Origin: Chitinophagaceae bacterium
GTDB taxonomy: Bacteria > Bacteroidota > Bacteroidia > Chitinophagales > Chitinophagaceae
Length of the DNA stretch: 64,000 nucleotides
Direction of reading: 5' to 3'
NCBI GenBank assembly: GCA_023957755.1
Contig: JAMLGT010000002.1
Location: 62,001-126,000 of the forward strand
This document shows positions 25,200-33,473 of the stretch, one piece after another. Each line of letters opens with the position of its first letter. Position 1 is the first letter of the stretch. The notes under the pieces were generated by a model, which saw nothing but the letters and a program-made list of their open reading frames with translations, ran no database searches and was not told the origin of the DNA. The position numbers were made by a program, and so were the translations under genes.

Positions 25200-26078
25200 A
25201 TGTCAGACAAAAAAACAGCTATTATAATTTGCGGACCTACTGCTGTCGGGAAGACGGATTACGCCTTCAGACTGGCAGAGAAGTATCATACGCAAATTCT
25301 TTCTGCGGATAGCCGTCAGTGTTATAGGGAGCTCGATATAGGAGTTGCTAAACCTGAAGCAGAAAAACTCCAGGCTGTCAGGCACTACTTTATTAATTCC
25401 CATTCTATAGCTGATGAGGTAACCGCAGCCGGGTTTGAGAGATATGGCCTGAAGGCACTTGAAGAGATATTCTCACAAAGTGATGTGGCAATTGTAGCCG
25501 GAGGTACCGGGCTTTATGTAAAAGTGTTGATTGAAGGCCTTGATGAGATACCACAGACTGACCCTTTGGTGGAGAAGAGCCTGCGCGAGAAATGGTTGGA
25601 GGGAGGAATGCCGTGGTTAACTGCAGAATTGGGAAGCAGGGATGCACGATTTGCTACCTCAGGCGAAATGAGGAATCCCCAAAGAATGCTGAGAGCACTG
25701 GCGGTTAAGATTACGACGGGGAAGTCCATCCTGGATTTTCACACCGCTGCCCGTAAAGAGCGGCCATTCAACGTACAAAAAATTTTATTGGAAGCTCCCA
25801 GAGATCTGCTCTATAACCGCATTAACCAACGTGTGGACAGGATGGTGGAAGATGGTCTCATAGAAGAAGCCCAAAAATTGTTCCCGCAGCGGTCATTGAA
25901 TGCACTGCAAACTATTGGTTACAGAGAATTGTTCGATTCTTTTGAGGGAAAGATTACACTTGAAAGGGCTATTGAACTTATCAGGCAAAACACAAGGCAT
26001 TATGCGAAGAGGCAGATTACGTGGCTCAATAAATATTTCAGAGATGATCAGACTCGAATTATTACCTCTTTAGATTGA
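25200..26078 (+). CDS. miaA: tRNA dimethylallyltransferase
   Basis: MiaA transfers a dimethylallyl group to A37 of tRNAs that read UNN codons. Motifs are GPTAVGKTD (P-loop), LSADSRQCYRELDIGVAKP, VAGGTGLYVKVLIEG, DGLIEEAQKLFP and LQTIGYRELFD...QNTRHYAKRQITWL. The frame extends upstream to a TTG at 25143, but the ATG at 25200 gives MSDKKTAIIICGPTAVGKT, the normal distance from start to P-loop, and a 292-residue protein of normal size. It converges with fmt, with 8 bp between the stop codons. Confidence 0.95.
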   Translation: MSDKKTAIIICGPTAVGKTDYAFRLAEKYHTQILSADSRQCYRELDIGVAKPEAEKLQAVRHYFINSHSIADEVTAAGFERYGLKALEEIFSQSDVAIVAGGTGLYVKVLIEGLDEIPQTDPLVEKSLREKWLEGGMPWLTAELGSRDARFATSGEMRNPQRMLRALAVKITTGKSILDFHTAARKERPFNVQKILLEAPRDLLYNRINQRVDRMVEDGLIEEAQKLFPQRSLNALQTIGYRELFDSFEGKITLERAIELIRQNTRHYAKRQITWLNKYFRDDQTRIITSLD

Positions 26079-26086
26079 ATGAGTGG

Positions 26087-27004
26087 CTATTCTCTCCATC
26101 CTCTGAGGAAGTCTTCTGTCTTCATTTCACCTTTGCCTTCAGGTTTCAGTTTCAATACGTGGATATACCCGTCCGGAGTGGCAAATTTTAGAAATGTTTT
26201 CCCATCAGTTATATAGGCACCCGGGGCAGCTGTGGGTTTCGTGATTTCTGGTTTTGATTCTAATATTTTTATTCTCCTGGATTTTAGATAGGAGAATGCT
26301 CCCGGAAAGGGAGAAAGTCCTCTGATGAGGTTATGAATTTTTACAGTGGGCTCATTCCATTTTATCTCACAGTCTTCCGTAAATATCTTGGGTGCATGGC
26401 GAATATCATGGCCATTAGTGAGCGTTTCCTGGTGTACTTCTTCGATCGTTCCCGATCTTATTCCCTGTAGCGTTGTTACTAACAGGGAGGCACCCGCGTG
26501 CATAAGTTTATCATGGACGGATCCTGCGTTATCTGATGCTGTGATAGTAACTTTTTCCTGCAATAAAATATTTCCGGTATCAATCTCGTGTTTCAACTTA
26601 AAAGTGGTTACGCCGGTTTCTGTTTCTCCGTTGATCACCGCCCAGTTGATGGGGGCGGCTCCTCTGTATTGCGGCAGTAAGGAAGCATGGAGATTGATGG
26701 TACCCAAAGGCGGCATGTTCCATACGACTTCCGGCAACATTCTGAAAGCGACAACTACCTGTATGTCCGGATTTATTTGCCGGAGTTGGTTGTGAAAGTC
26801 GGGCGATTTTAAGTTCGGAGGTTGTAGTATGTGCAGGTGGTGTGCCAATGCATATTTCTTTACCTCGCTTTGCTGTAACCTCATACCTCTGCCGCCGGGT
26901 TTATCAGGTGAGGTGACCACAGCTGCCACCTCAAAACCAGCATTAAGTATTGCATCAAGCGATGCCACGGCAAAGGCAGGTGTTCCCATAAATACAATCT
27001 TCAT
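26087..27004 (-). CDS. fmt: Methionyl-tRNA formyltransferase
   Basis: Fmt formylates initiator Met-tRNA with 10-formyl-tetrahydrofolate. The protein begins MKIVFMGTPAFAVASLDAIL, the canonical start, and carries the catalytic LHASLLPQYRGAAPINWAVINGETETGVT (HxSLLPxxRG) and the C-terminal RNA-binding domain (IHNLIRGLSPFPGAFSYL). An in-frame ATG five codons upstream (27019) is possible. It lies 18 nt downstream of the DUF1343 gene and is probably co-transcribed. Confidence 0.95.
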   Translation of the reverse strand: MKIVFMGTPAFAVASLDAILNAGFEVAAVVTSPDKPGGRGMRLQQSEVKKYALAHHLHILQPPNLKSPDFHNQLRQINPDIQVVVAFRMLPEVVWNMPPLGTINLHASLLPQYRGAAPINWAVINGETETGVTTFKLKHEIDTGNILLQEKVTITASDNAGSVHDKLMHAGASLLVTTLQGIRSGTIEEVHQETLTNGHDIRHAPKIFTEDCEIKWNEPTVKIHNLIRGLSPFPGAFSYLKSRRIKILESKPEITKPTAAPGAYITDGKTFLKFATPDGYIHVLKLKPEGKGEMKTEDFLRGWRE

Positions 27005-27022
27005 CACAGGTAGGTTCATTCG

Positions 27023-28285
27023 TTATTCAAAATCTTTGTAGAGCAGATATTTCTTTCTGATTTGTTTGAAGTGGCTGAGTGCAGGCTGCCAGGAGTCTCT
27101 GATTTCCTGTTCAGATTTGCCATCTTTGATTTGCTGCCATAATTCATTATTACCGGCCAGTTTGCTGAAGAAAGAAGCCTTCATATCTCCTGACTTTGGC
27201 ACCAGGAAAAACTTGTCTTTATCAGGGAATAATTTATATGCTTCAAGAATCCACTTAAGTTGAATCTTATGATCCACCGCTTTCAGCACTTCCTCAGGGG
27301 TGCCCGAAAGGTTCCAGCCGTAACAGACTTCGTCGTAGTGTTTACTGCTGACTGCCCCTGGCCTAGAGGTAGGAGTAAATGCAAATAAGGTTTTAGGCAG
27401 TGTGGGAGCACCGAAGATTTGGAAAGGTTTATCTGTGCCACGTCCCTCGCTGAGCGAAGTGCCTTCGAAAAGGCAGGTGGATGGGTACCAGTAGATGGAT
27501 TGAATCTCAGGCAGGTTTGGAGAGGGTTTCTCTGGTAGAATGTATTTTGAATTATGATCGTAATTGGCATTGTGGATAATGAGAAAATTGAAGTTGCCCG
27601 GTTTTTGGATTTTTGAGAAGGCTGCATATTTTTCATTAGCCTTTGGCGTAAGCCATTTTTCACCGGCTAACATAGATGCATATTCGCCAATCGTCATACC
27701 ATATACAATGGGAACGGGCTGCTTGCCGATAAATGAAGTGAACTCTTTTTCAAGTACCGGCCCATCCACATAAAATCCATTTGGATTAGGCCTATCCAGA
27801 ATAATCAGCGGTTTGCCATATTCGAATGCAGCTTCCATGAATTCCTGCATGGAGGAGATATATGTATAAAACCTGACACCTACATCCTGGATATCGTAGA
27901 GCATGATGTCCACATCCTTTACATCTTCTTCAGAAGGCCGGCGTTTACTGCCGTAGAGTGAAACCACAGGTATTCCGGTCGCTTCGTCAATGTAGTTGCC
28001 GACTTTTTCTCCTGCACTCGCAGTGCCTCTGAAACCGTGCTCAGGCCCGAAGATGACAGCTACTTTTACACCGAGCCTGGTCAGCGAATCTACCAGGTGG
28101 CTTTTCCCAATCATGGATGTATTATTGACAAGTACTCCGATGCGCTTGCCTTTGATAAAGGGTAAATATTCGCTCACCCGTTCAGCTCCCGGTATTATCC
28201 CGGTGGCCTTTGCTTCTGTTGTTGCCTGGCTCTTACAGGAGGCTGAGGCGAGGGCAATAGTTATTATCAATAATAGTTTTCGCAT
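27023..28285 (-). CDS. DUF1343 lipoprotein, NamZ-like exo-beta-N-acetylmuramidase
   Basis: The 420-residue protein has a lipoprotein signal peptide with the lipidated Cys at residue 17 (LASASC). The DUF1343 fold is recognisable from GKRIGVLVNNTSMIG, VIFGPEHGFRGTASAGEKV, DIMLYDIQDVGVRFYTYI, ILDRPNPNGFYVDGPVLE and FEGTSLSEGRGTDKPFQIFGAP. Members of this family characterised in Bacillus (NamZ, glycoside hydrolase family 171) release N-acetylmuramic acid from the non-reducing ends of peptidoglycan fragments. A cell-wall recycling role is likely here but inferred from family only. Confidence 0.9.
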   Translation of the reverse strand: MRKLLLIITIALASASCKSQATTEAKATGIIPGAERVSEYLPFIKGKRIGVLVNNTSMIGKSHLVDSLTRLGVKVAVIFGPEHGFRGTASAGEKVGNYIDEATGIPVVSLYGSKRRPSEEDVKDVDIMLYDIQDVGVRFYTYISSMQEFMEAAFEYGKPLIILDRPNPNGFYVDGPVLEKEFTSFIGKQPVPIVYGMTIGEYASMLAGEKWLTPKANEKYAAFSKIQKPGNFNFLIIHNANYDHNSKYILPEKPSPNLPEIQSIYWYPSTCLFEGTSLSEGRGTDKPFQIFGAPTLPKTLFAFTPTSRPGAVSSKHYDEVCYGWNLSGTPEEVLKAVDHKIQLKWILEAYKLFPDKDKFFLVPKSGDMKASFFSKLAGNNELWQQIKDGKSEQEIRDSWQPALSHFKQIRKKYLLYKDFE

Positions 28286-28370
28286 AGTAGTTTCATTCTG
28301 ATTTTGAAGTAATTATAATTGAGTAAAATTATCCAAAAATTATTTTTCCAATGCTCCGGGGAAATAAGGT

Positions 28371-28378
28371 TACTTTTG
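28371..28378 (+). promoter_or_regulatory. -7 element of the FKBP isomerase gene (TACTTTTG)
   Basis: A perfect TAnnTTTG match, 44 bases before the ATG at 28423. Confidence 0.6.
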
Positions 28379-28422
28379 CGCCCTTAATCAGGTTGGAAAA
28401 ATAAATAAAAAAACAAAGAATA

Positions 28423-28851
28423 ATGGCAAAAGCAAAGAATGGCGACAAAGTGAAAGTACATTATACTGGCAGATTAACAAGTGGCGAACAGTTCGATTCA
28501 AGTGCAGGCAGAGAGCCTCTGGCATTCACGGTGGGTGCAGGACAAATGATTAAAGGATTTGACAGCGCTATTCCTGGTATGGAGCCGGGTGAGAAGAAGA
28601 CAATCACCATAGCACCGGAAGAGGCTTACGGCCCGGTAGTGGAAGAAGCAATCATCGAGTTCCCCAAACGGAATATCCCTGACAGCCTGCCGATAGAAGT
28701 GGGGATGCAATTGCAATTACAGTCGGCCACCGGACAGCCCGTCCCTGTCGTAGTGAAGGAAATCAAAGAAGACGTAGTGATATTGGATGCAAACCATCAT
28801 CTTGCAGGAAAGGAATTGGTTTTTGATATTGAATTAGTTGAAATATCCTGA
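28423..28851 (+). CDS. FKBP-type peptidyl-prolyl isomerase, SlyD-like
   Basis: The 142-residue protein begins with a complete FKBP half-barrel (KNGDKVKVHYTGRLTSGEQFDSSAGREPLAFTVGAGQMIKGFDSAIPGMEPGEKKTITI). An inserted IF-like flap follows (about 68-125), then the closing strand ANHHLAGKELVFDIELVEI, which is the SlyD arrangement. SlyD proteins are cytoplasmic folding helpers, some of which bind nickel through a His-rich tail; that tail is missing here. Confidence 0.92.
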   Translation: MAKAKNGDKVKVHYTGRLTSGEQFDSSAGREPLAFTVGAGQMIKGFDSAIPGMEPGEKKTITIAPEEAYGPVVEEAIIEFPKRNIPDSLPIEVGMQLQLQSATGQPVPVVVKEIKEDVVILDANHHLAGKELVFDIELVEIS

Positions 28852-28907
28852 TCTGCCAGATAGTTCATATTTACAGAACATTCATTTCATTATAAAATCT
28901 CTGAATC

Positions 28908-29522
28908 ATGAAAAGACTTCTCAGCATTGTATTATTAATTGTAGTAATTGTTGCGGGTTTTTGGCTTTACTTCGAAAAGGCGCATAAAGAAGTGTCTGGC
29001 GAGGCCGAAGCTACCGGACCGGTACCTGTGATGAAGCATTCTCAGGCATTTAATCAGCAGATTGATGATGCCATTAATGCGTATATGCAATTGAAAGATG
29101 CATTTGTGGAGGCCGATTCATTACGTGCTAAAGAACTTGCTGCAAGTTTTAATAATGCCGTAGCGAAGATTGATATGGCTGGATTGGAGAAGGATGATGA
29201 GGCTATTAAGCTGAGTGCCCAACAGACCAAAGACCAGATTCAACAGTTTGCTTCCAATATCAGTAGCAGGGAAGATATCCAGAGCATGAGGCGTGATTTC
29301 AAGGATATTTCTGAAAATATGTATCCTCTGCTGAAAACCATTGGTTATGAAGGGCAGAAACTGTATTGGGACAATTGCCCAATGGCATTTGGTGATGAAC
29401 AGGCCAACTGGCTGAGTCTCACAAGCAATATTGTGAATCCCTATCTGGGTAAGAAGCACCCTGTTTATAAGGGCGGGATGCTGAATTGTGGCGAAGTAGT
29501 AGATTCCCTTTATCTGAAGTAA
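28908..29522 (+). CDS. DUF3347 domain protein, membrane-anchored or exported
   Basis: The 204-residue protein has an N-terminal hydrophobic segment (LLSIVLLIVVIVAGFWLYF) followed by a helical DUF3347 domain. Its C-terminal signature reads YWDNCPMAFGDEQANWLSLTSNIVNPYLGKK...GGMLNCGEVVDSL, with two Cys and several Met. This domain is often found at the end of CusB-type metal-efflux adaptors or alone beside copper genes, and its CPMAF...NCG signature is thought to bind metal. No other copper gene is nearby. Its stop codon abuts that of the next, convergent gene. Confidence 0.82.
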   Translation: MKRLLSIVLLIVVIVAGFWLYFEKAHKEVSGEAEATGPVPVMKHSQAFNQQIDDAINAYMQLKDAFVEADSLRAKELAASFNNAVAKIDMAGLEKDDEAIKLSAQQTKDQIQQFASNISSREDIQSMRRDFKDISENMYPLLKTIGYEGQKLYWDNCPMAFGDEQANWLSLTSNIVNPYLGKKHPVYKGGMLNCGEVVDSLYLK

Positions 29523-30416
29523 CTAAAAGGCGAGCAGGTTAGCAGGCAGGGAATCATTGCCCTGTAGCCCCCCGGTGTGTATCGCAAGGATGTGTGATCC
29601 CGGAGGGAAAAAGCCTTTTCGAATTAAGTCGGTAATACCAAACATCATTTTTGCATTATAAACAAAGTCAAGAGGGATGTTATTTACTTTATAAAATCTG
29701 TTCATATAGGATATCAGATCCATATTCCATTTACCAAATCCTCCAAAAGAGTAGTCCTGCATGACCTCTGGTTGTATGGTATTCTGTACGGTTAATTTTC
29801 TCAGTCTTTCAGGAATATCAGTCATACCCTTCAGCGCCGGGAAGGCGATAATTTTTTCTTTTCTGCCGGCCATCAGTAATCCGGCAAGGGTGGTGGCGGT
29901 TCCTACTGCCACACATATATGGCTAAAAGAGTTTTCGGGGATGAAATCAGCGATATCCCGTGCACCTCTGGCCCCCATCACCCCGAATCCTCCGGATGGA
30001 ATAGTAATGTGCGGGCCAAAGCGGGATGTAAGAAAATCTTCGTGGGGCGTTTCTGAAATTTGTCTGTATAATTCCCTTTCCATAAAGTGTATCTCCATCT
30101 GCTGTGATCTGCAAAAATCGAGTGTATGTGATGGCTTTCTGCCTTCTTCCCCACGGACACATGCTATGGATCTCAAACCGGCTTCTCGTGCGGCATAGGC
30201 AGTAGCCGCCAGATGGTTACTGTAAGCACCTCCGAAAGTGAGCAGTGTCCGGTGTGTGCTTTGGAGTGCCTGCTCGAGATAGTATTTAAGTTTGAATAAT
30301 TTGTTGCCTGAAACGATGGGATGTAAGGCATCCAGCCTGAGCATATACAGGTGAAGATCACTTCGTTGCGGAAGGATAGGACTGATTTTTTTTATTACTA
30401 CCTCATTAAGTTCCAT
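29523..30416 (-). CDS. PLP-dependent enzyme, ACC deaminase / D-cysteine desulfhydrase family
   Basis: The roughly 297-residue fold-type II PLP enzyme shows LYMLRLDALHPIVSGNKLFKLKYYLEQA, whose lysine would carry the cofactor, FGGAYSNHLAATAYAAREAGLRSIACVRGEE, a glycine-rich phosphate loop (VAVGTATTLAGLLM), and a C-terminal HTGGLQGN. The family includes 1-aminocyclopropane-1-carboxylate deaminases and D-cysteine desulfhydrases; the substrate here cannot be told. ATG 30416 (MELNEVV) is preferred over an in-frame start at 30440. Confidence 0.88.
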   Translation of the reverse strand: MELNEVVIKKISPILPQRSDLHLYMLRLDALHPIVSGNKLFKLKYYLEQALQSTHRTLLTFGGAYSNHLAATAYAAREAGLRSIACVRGEEGRKPSHTLDFCRSQQMEIHFMERELYRQISETPHEDFLTSRFGPHITIPSGGFGVMGARGARDIADFIPENSFSHICVAVGTATTLAGLLMAGRKEKIIAFPALKGMTDIPERLRKLTVQNTIQPEVMQDYSFGGFGKWNMDLISYMNRFYKVNNIPLDFVYNAKMMFGITDLIRKGFFPPGSHILAIHTGGLQGNDSLPANLLAF

Positions 30417-30493
30417 ATTCACGAAGTCGGTTTCCTGCATAATTCTTTCTTTCTTATTTTCGTGGCCTGAGTTAAACTGAAAAATTAAAATTA

Positions 30494-31390
30494 ATGAAAC
30501 CTGCGTTATTGGTATTGGCTGCCGGCATGGGGAGCAGATATGGTGGTATCAAACAAATGGACTCCTTCGGGCCTTCCGGAGAGACCATCATAGATTACTC
30601 AATTTTTGATGCGATAGAAAGCGGATTCGGAAAGATCGTATTTATTGTCCGTGAATCTTTCAGGGAAGAGTTCCAGAAAATGTTTGACGCCAAGATTAAG
30701 GGACGTGTAGAAACAGTGTATGTAAATCAGGAGATGGATATGTTTCTGGGATCATACCAGATGCCACCTGAGCGTACGAAGCCCTGGGGTACCGCGCATG
30801 CAGTATTGTGTGCGAGAGATGTAATCAAAGAACCGTTTGCGGTGATTAATGCAGATGACTTCTATGGGAAGGATGCCTTCAGGAAGTGTGTGGATTTTCT
30901 GAACAGAGAGGTGTCTCCTCAAAAATATTGCATCATTGGTTATGAACTGGGGAATACTATTTCACCTAATGGAACTGTTAGCCGAGGTGTATGCGAAGTG
31001 GATAGCCAGAATAATCTGGTAGAAATTGTAGAGCGCACCAAAGTGTATCCTGATCATGGAAAGATATTTTTTATGGATGAGGACCGGCCAGTAGAGGTGG
31101 GAGCGCATACCCCTGTGAGCATGAACTTCTGGGGTTTTGATTCCACAGTCTTTGACTTTATTGAGAAGCAGTTTGGAGAGTTTCTTGTTCAACAGGGACA
31201 AGATCCGAAAGCTGAATTTTTCATCCCACTGGCAGCAGATAACTTCATACACAGCAAAAAAGGGACTATCAAAGTGATACCCACATCTGCCAAATGGTTT
31301 GGAGTAACTTATCGCGAGGATGCTCCCTTTGTGCAGGAAAGTATTAAGGCACTGATAGATGAAGGAGTTTATAGCAAGGCACTCTGGTGA
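30494..31390 (+). CDS. Sugar-phosphate nucleotidyltransferase-like protein
   Basis: The 298-residue protein begins KPALLVLAAGMGSRYGGIKQMDSFGPSGETIIDYSIFDA, the nucleotide-binding GxGxR...K signature of NTP-transferases, and contains GTAHAVLCARDVIKEPFAVINADDFYG, where the Asp pair would bind metal. It lacks a left-handed beta-helix, so it is a single-domain enzyme. The family usually activates hexose phosphates; the sugar is unknown. It converges with the protease gene, leaving only 9 bp. Confidence 0.87.
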   Translation: MKPALLVLAAGMGSRYGGIKQMDSFGPSGETIIDYSIFDAIESGFGKIVFIVRESFREEFQKMFDAKIKGRVETVYVNQEMDMFLGSYQMPPERTKPWGTAHAVLCARDVIKEPFAVINADDFYGKDAFRKCVDFLNREVSPQKYCIIGYELGNTISPNGTVSRGVCEVDSQNNLVEIVERTKVYPDHGKIFFMDEDRPVEVGAHTPVSMNFWGFDSTVFDFIEKQFGEFLVQQGQDPKAEFFIPLAADNFIHSKKGTIKVIPTSAKWFGVTYREDAPFVQESIKALIDEGVYSKALW

Positions 31391-31399
31391 GGCCGTGTT

Positions 31400-32494
31400 T
31401 TAGTTACCCTTCACTTTAAAAACATAGTTGCTGAGAGACTTTATTTGTTGAACTCTGTCGTGGCCTTTTAATGAATTGTCATTGACAATTTTTATGGTAT
31501 CCTGTTCTCTTTCTTTAATTTCTTTCACAGCCTGATAGATACTTTCAGCCTTGATAGCAAACACCACCCCATCGGCATTAGTCTCCTTGCTGGTGATGAC
31601 GCCTATAACTTCGCCATTCTTATTGAGTACGGGGCCACCGCTATTACCCGGGTTTACAGAAATGCCTATCTGATACGAAGTAGTGTCTCCATAGTACCCT
31701 GAGAGCGCACTCAGATAACCCTGATTATATACGATTTCTTCACGTGGGTATCCAAGGGTGAATATCTGCTCAGCAAGATCAGCATCCTCTTCACGGAATG
31801 TATAGGGGAGTGGGCCGGTTCTTTTAAAGTTACTGTCGGTAATTTTTAGGATAGCAATATCTGTGAGGGTATTAGAATAAATAGATTCGGCCGTGAATTG
31901 TACACCCTTCGCATTTTCCACGATTAAATTCCTGGCCAGGTTGGCTACATGTGCATTAGTAATAATGTATCCGTTTCTATTCAGCAGAAAGCCTGTGGCT
32001 CTGAAATTCGCTTCAAATGGAGTAGTCTGAGGTGTGGCCACATCTTTGAGTTTATTTTCCATCTGGTTGAGCTTGTGCTCCATCTGGTTGAGTTTACGAT
32101 CTACCAGTGGGGTTAGCGCAGCTTTCTTATTTTGTGAGAAGATAGAAACGCCTGATGCCGTAAAGACAGATACCACCACTGCAGCAGCAGCGGCAACTGA
32201 TATTGTGCGCTTATATCTTTTCCAGATATGGATGACCTTAGCCTTAAATTTATTGTTTTTGAGTTGGATGGCACCTTCCACTTCCAGCTTGTCTTCCACA
32301 GTGTTCATTACCTGCCTTAACTTCTGAATCCTGCTCAGTCTATCCAGTTGCTCAAGGAAAAACAGGTGTTCTACTACGATCTGGTCTGCTTCAGGGTTGT
32401 CATTTCTTAATTTTTCAAAATAAACCCTTTCTTCAGGTGTCATTTCGTTGTGGTAGTATCTTTCCGCTGCGTCTGTCAAAAATTGCTTTTCCAT
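31400..32494 (-). CDS. Membrane-anchored trypsin-like serine protease with anti-sigma-like N terminus
   Basis: The 364-residue protein combines three parts. Residues 1-95 are cytoplasmic and resemble the N terminus of Bacteroidota anti-sigma factors (AERYYHNEMTPEERVYFEKLRNDNPEAD). Residues 98-119 are a transmembrane helix, followed by a heptad coiled coil with two KLNQMEx copies (134-149). Residues 160-340 are a trypsin-like protease with the full triad: His182 (TNAHVAN), Asp212 (TDIAIL) and Ser285 (GNSGGPV). No PDZ domain is seen. The gene directly follows a sigma-70 family gene (TAGTGATG junction). A GTG at 32497 is an alternative start. It may both hold the sigma factor and sense the envelope; this is inference. 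Confidence 0.85.
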   Translation of the reverse strand: MEKQFLTDAAERYYHNEMTPEERVYFEKLRNDNPEADQIVVEHLFFLEQLDRLSRIQKLRQVMNTVEDKLEVEGAIQLKNNKFKAKVIHIWKRYKRTISVAAAAAVVVSVFTASGVSIFSQNKKAALTPLVDRKLNQMEHKLNQMENKLKDVATPQTTPFEANFRATGFLLNRNGYIITNAHVANLARNLIVENAKGVQFTAESIYSNTLTDIAILKITDSNFKRTGPLPYTFREEDADLAEQIFTLGYPREEIVYNQGYLSALSGYYGDTTSYQIGISVNPGNSGGPVLNKNGEVIGVITSKETNADGVVFAIKAESIYQAVKEIKEREQDTIKIVNDNSLKGHDRVQQIKSLSNYVFKVKGN

Positions 32495-32496
32495 CA

Positions 32497-33066
32497 CTAT
32501 TCTTCTGTTTTATATTGCGAAAAAAATATCTTTTTCAATCTGTTCAGGCACTTATACTTCTGCGTCTTAGCGTTATCTGCATTAGTATATCCAAATTGAT
32601 CTGCAATTTCAGGCATTGACTTTTTTTGCAGATAGAAGGCTTCAAGTAACGACTTGCATGGCTCTCCTATCTTGTTCATCGCTGCCTCCATTAAATCAAG
32701 ATCTTCGTTTCGTTTCAGGTGCGTTTCCAGGTCTTCTTCTACCGGAATGGTCTCTTCGAGAATATCCATCTCGGGCAGATAAGTCTTTTTGTTTTTCTGT
32801 ACCCTTTTCAGCCAGATTCGTCTGCTAACTGAGAAAAGGTAGGTTTTAATCAGGCAGTTCAGTTCAAAAGAGTCAGATTGTGCCTTTTCAAAAAGAATTA
32901 CCATGGCTTCCTGAAACACATCTCTTGCATCCTCTGCAAATCCATTATTTTTAATGATGAAACCCTCAATCACCCCATAGTTCTGTCTGTAAATCAGTTC
33001 AATAGCATGCGGATCGTGGCTAGCCAGACCTTTCAGCAGTGCTCTTTCATCATTAAAATTGTCCAC
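32497..33066 (-). CDS. Sigma-70 family (ECF-type) RNA polymerase sigma factor
   Basis: The product has region 2 (AIELIYRQNYGVIEGFIIKNNGFAEDARDVFQEAMVILFEKA) and region 4 (CKSLLEAFYLQKKSMPEIADQFGYTNADNAKTQKYKCLNRLKKIFF) and lacks region 3, as in ECF factors. The frame is open up to a TTG at 33120, but that lies upstream of the probable promoter (33078-33109). GTG at 33066 (VDNFNDERALLKGL, 189 residues) is the first start downstream of it and is preferred, with doubt. The gene is tightly linked to the anti-sigma/protease gene. Confidence 0.82.
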   Translation of the reverse strand: MDNFNDERALLKGLASHDPHAIELIYRQNYGVIEGFIIKNNGFAEDARDVFQEAMVILFEKAQSDSFELNCLIKTYLFSVSRRIWLKRVQKNKKTYLPEMDILEETIPVEEDLETHLKRNEDLDLMEAAMNKIGEPCKSLLEAFYLQKKSMPEIADQFGYTNADNAKTQKYKCLNRLKKIFFSQYKTEE

Positions 33067-33077
33067 TTGCCTATCTG

Positions 33078-33109
33078 TTAATACGGTTAGGGAGGAAAAG
33101 TAACCCAAA
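33078..33109 (-). promoter_or_regulatory. Candidate autoregulated promoter of the sigma operon
   Basis: On the minus strand TTTGGGTTAC (33109-33100), a 13-nt spacer and CCGTATTAA (33086-33078) form a bipartite element. The same bipartite element with the same spacing occurs on the plus strand at 33135-33166. An alternative reading is that TACTTTTC within it is a degenerate housekeeping -7 element. Confidence 0.55.
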
Positions 33110-33134
33110 TTCTTTTTCAAAAAAATTTATTTCG

Positions 33135-33166
33135 TTTGGGTTACCTTTTTGAAAATACGGTATAAA
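33135..33166 (+). promoter_or_regulatory. Candidate sigma-dependent promoter of the small lipoprotein gene
   Basis: TTTGGGTTAC (33135-33144), a 13-nt spacer and CGGTATAAA (33158-33166) mirror the element in front of the sigma operon. The predicted transcript starts about 30 bases before the ATG at 33203. Confidence 0.55.
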
Positions 33167-33202
33167 GGTGAAACAAATCAAAAAAATTAAATCTTAAGAA
33201 AC

Positions 33203-33415
33203 ATGAAAAAAGTATTCGCAGTATTAGCAGTTTCTGCTTTCCTGTTCGCTTGCAACAGCGGCGCTGAATCAACTGAATCAACTGAAGCTCCTGCTACAGA
33301 ACAGGCTGCTCCTGAAGCTCCTGCAGCACCTGCTACAGATTCTGCTGCTACAGCTGCTCCTGCAGACTCTGCTGCTACCGCAGCTCCTGCTGCAGCTCCT
33401 GAAGCTGGAAAATAA
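33203..33415 (+). CDS. Small Ala/Pro-rich lipoprotein
   Basis: The 70-residue precursor has a lipoprotein signal peptide with Cys17 as the lipidation site (FLFAC). The mature 54 residues are low-complexity: 22 alanines with many Pro, Thr, Ser and Glu, no aromatic residues and a terminal Lys. A 27-nt tandem repeat (33338-33364, 33365-33391) encodes DSAATAAPA twice. It is probably a disordered outer-membrane- or envelope-tethered peptide of unknown function. It is divergent from the sigma operon, shares its candidate promoter motif, and has its own terminator. Confidence 0.8.
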   Translation: MKKVFAVLAVSAFLFACNSGAESTESTEAPATEQAAPEAPAAPATDSAATAAPADSAATAAPAAAPEAGK

Positions 33416-33473
33416 GAGATTATTTATTTCTTATAGTCTTTCAGATTATTTTTTGAAAGGCAATCTAAAAAGG

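Noticed and set aside
33067-33120. TTG-initiated N-terminal extension of the sigma factor
   Set aside because: It overlaps the inverted motif that looks like the promoter and adds no conserved residues; kept only as an alternative.
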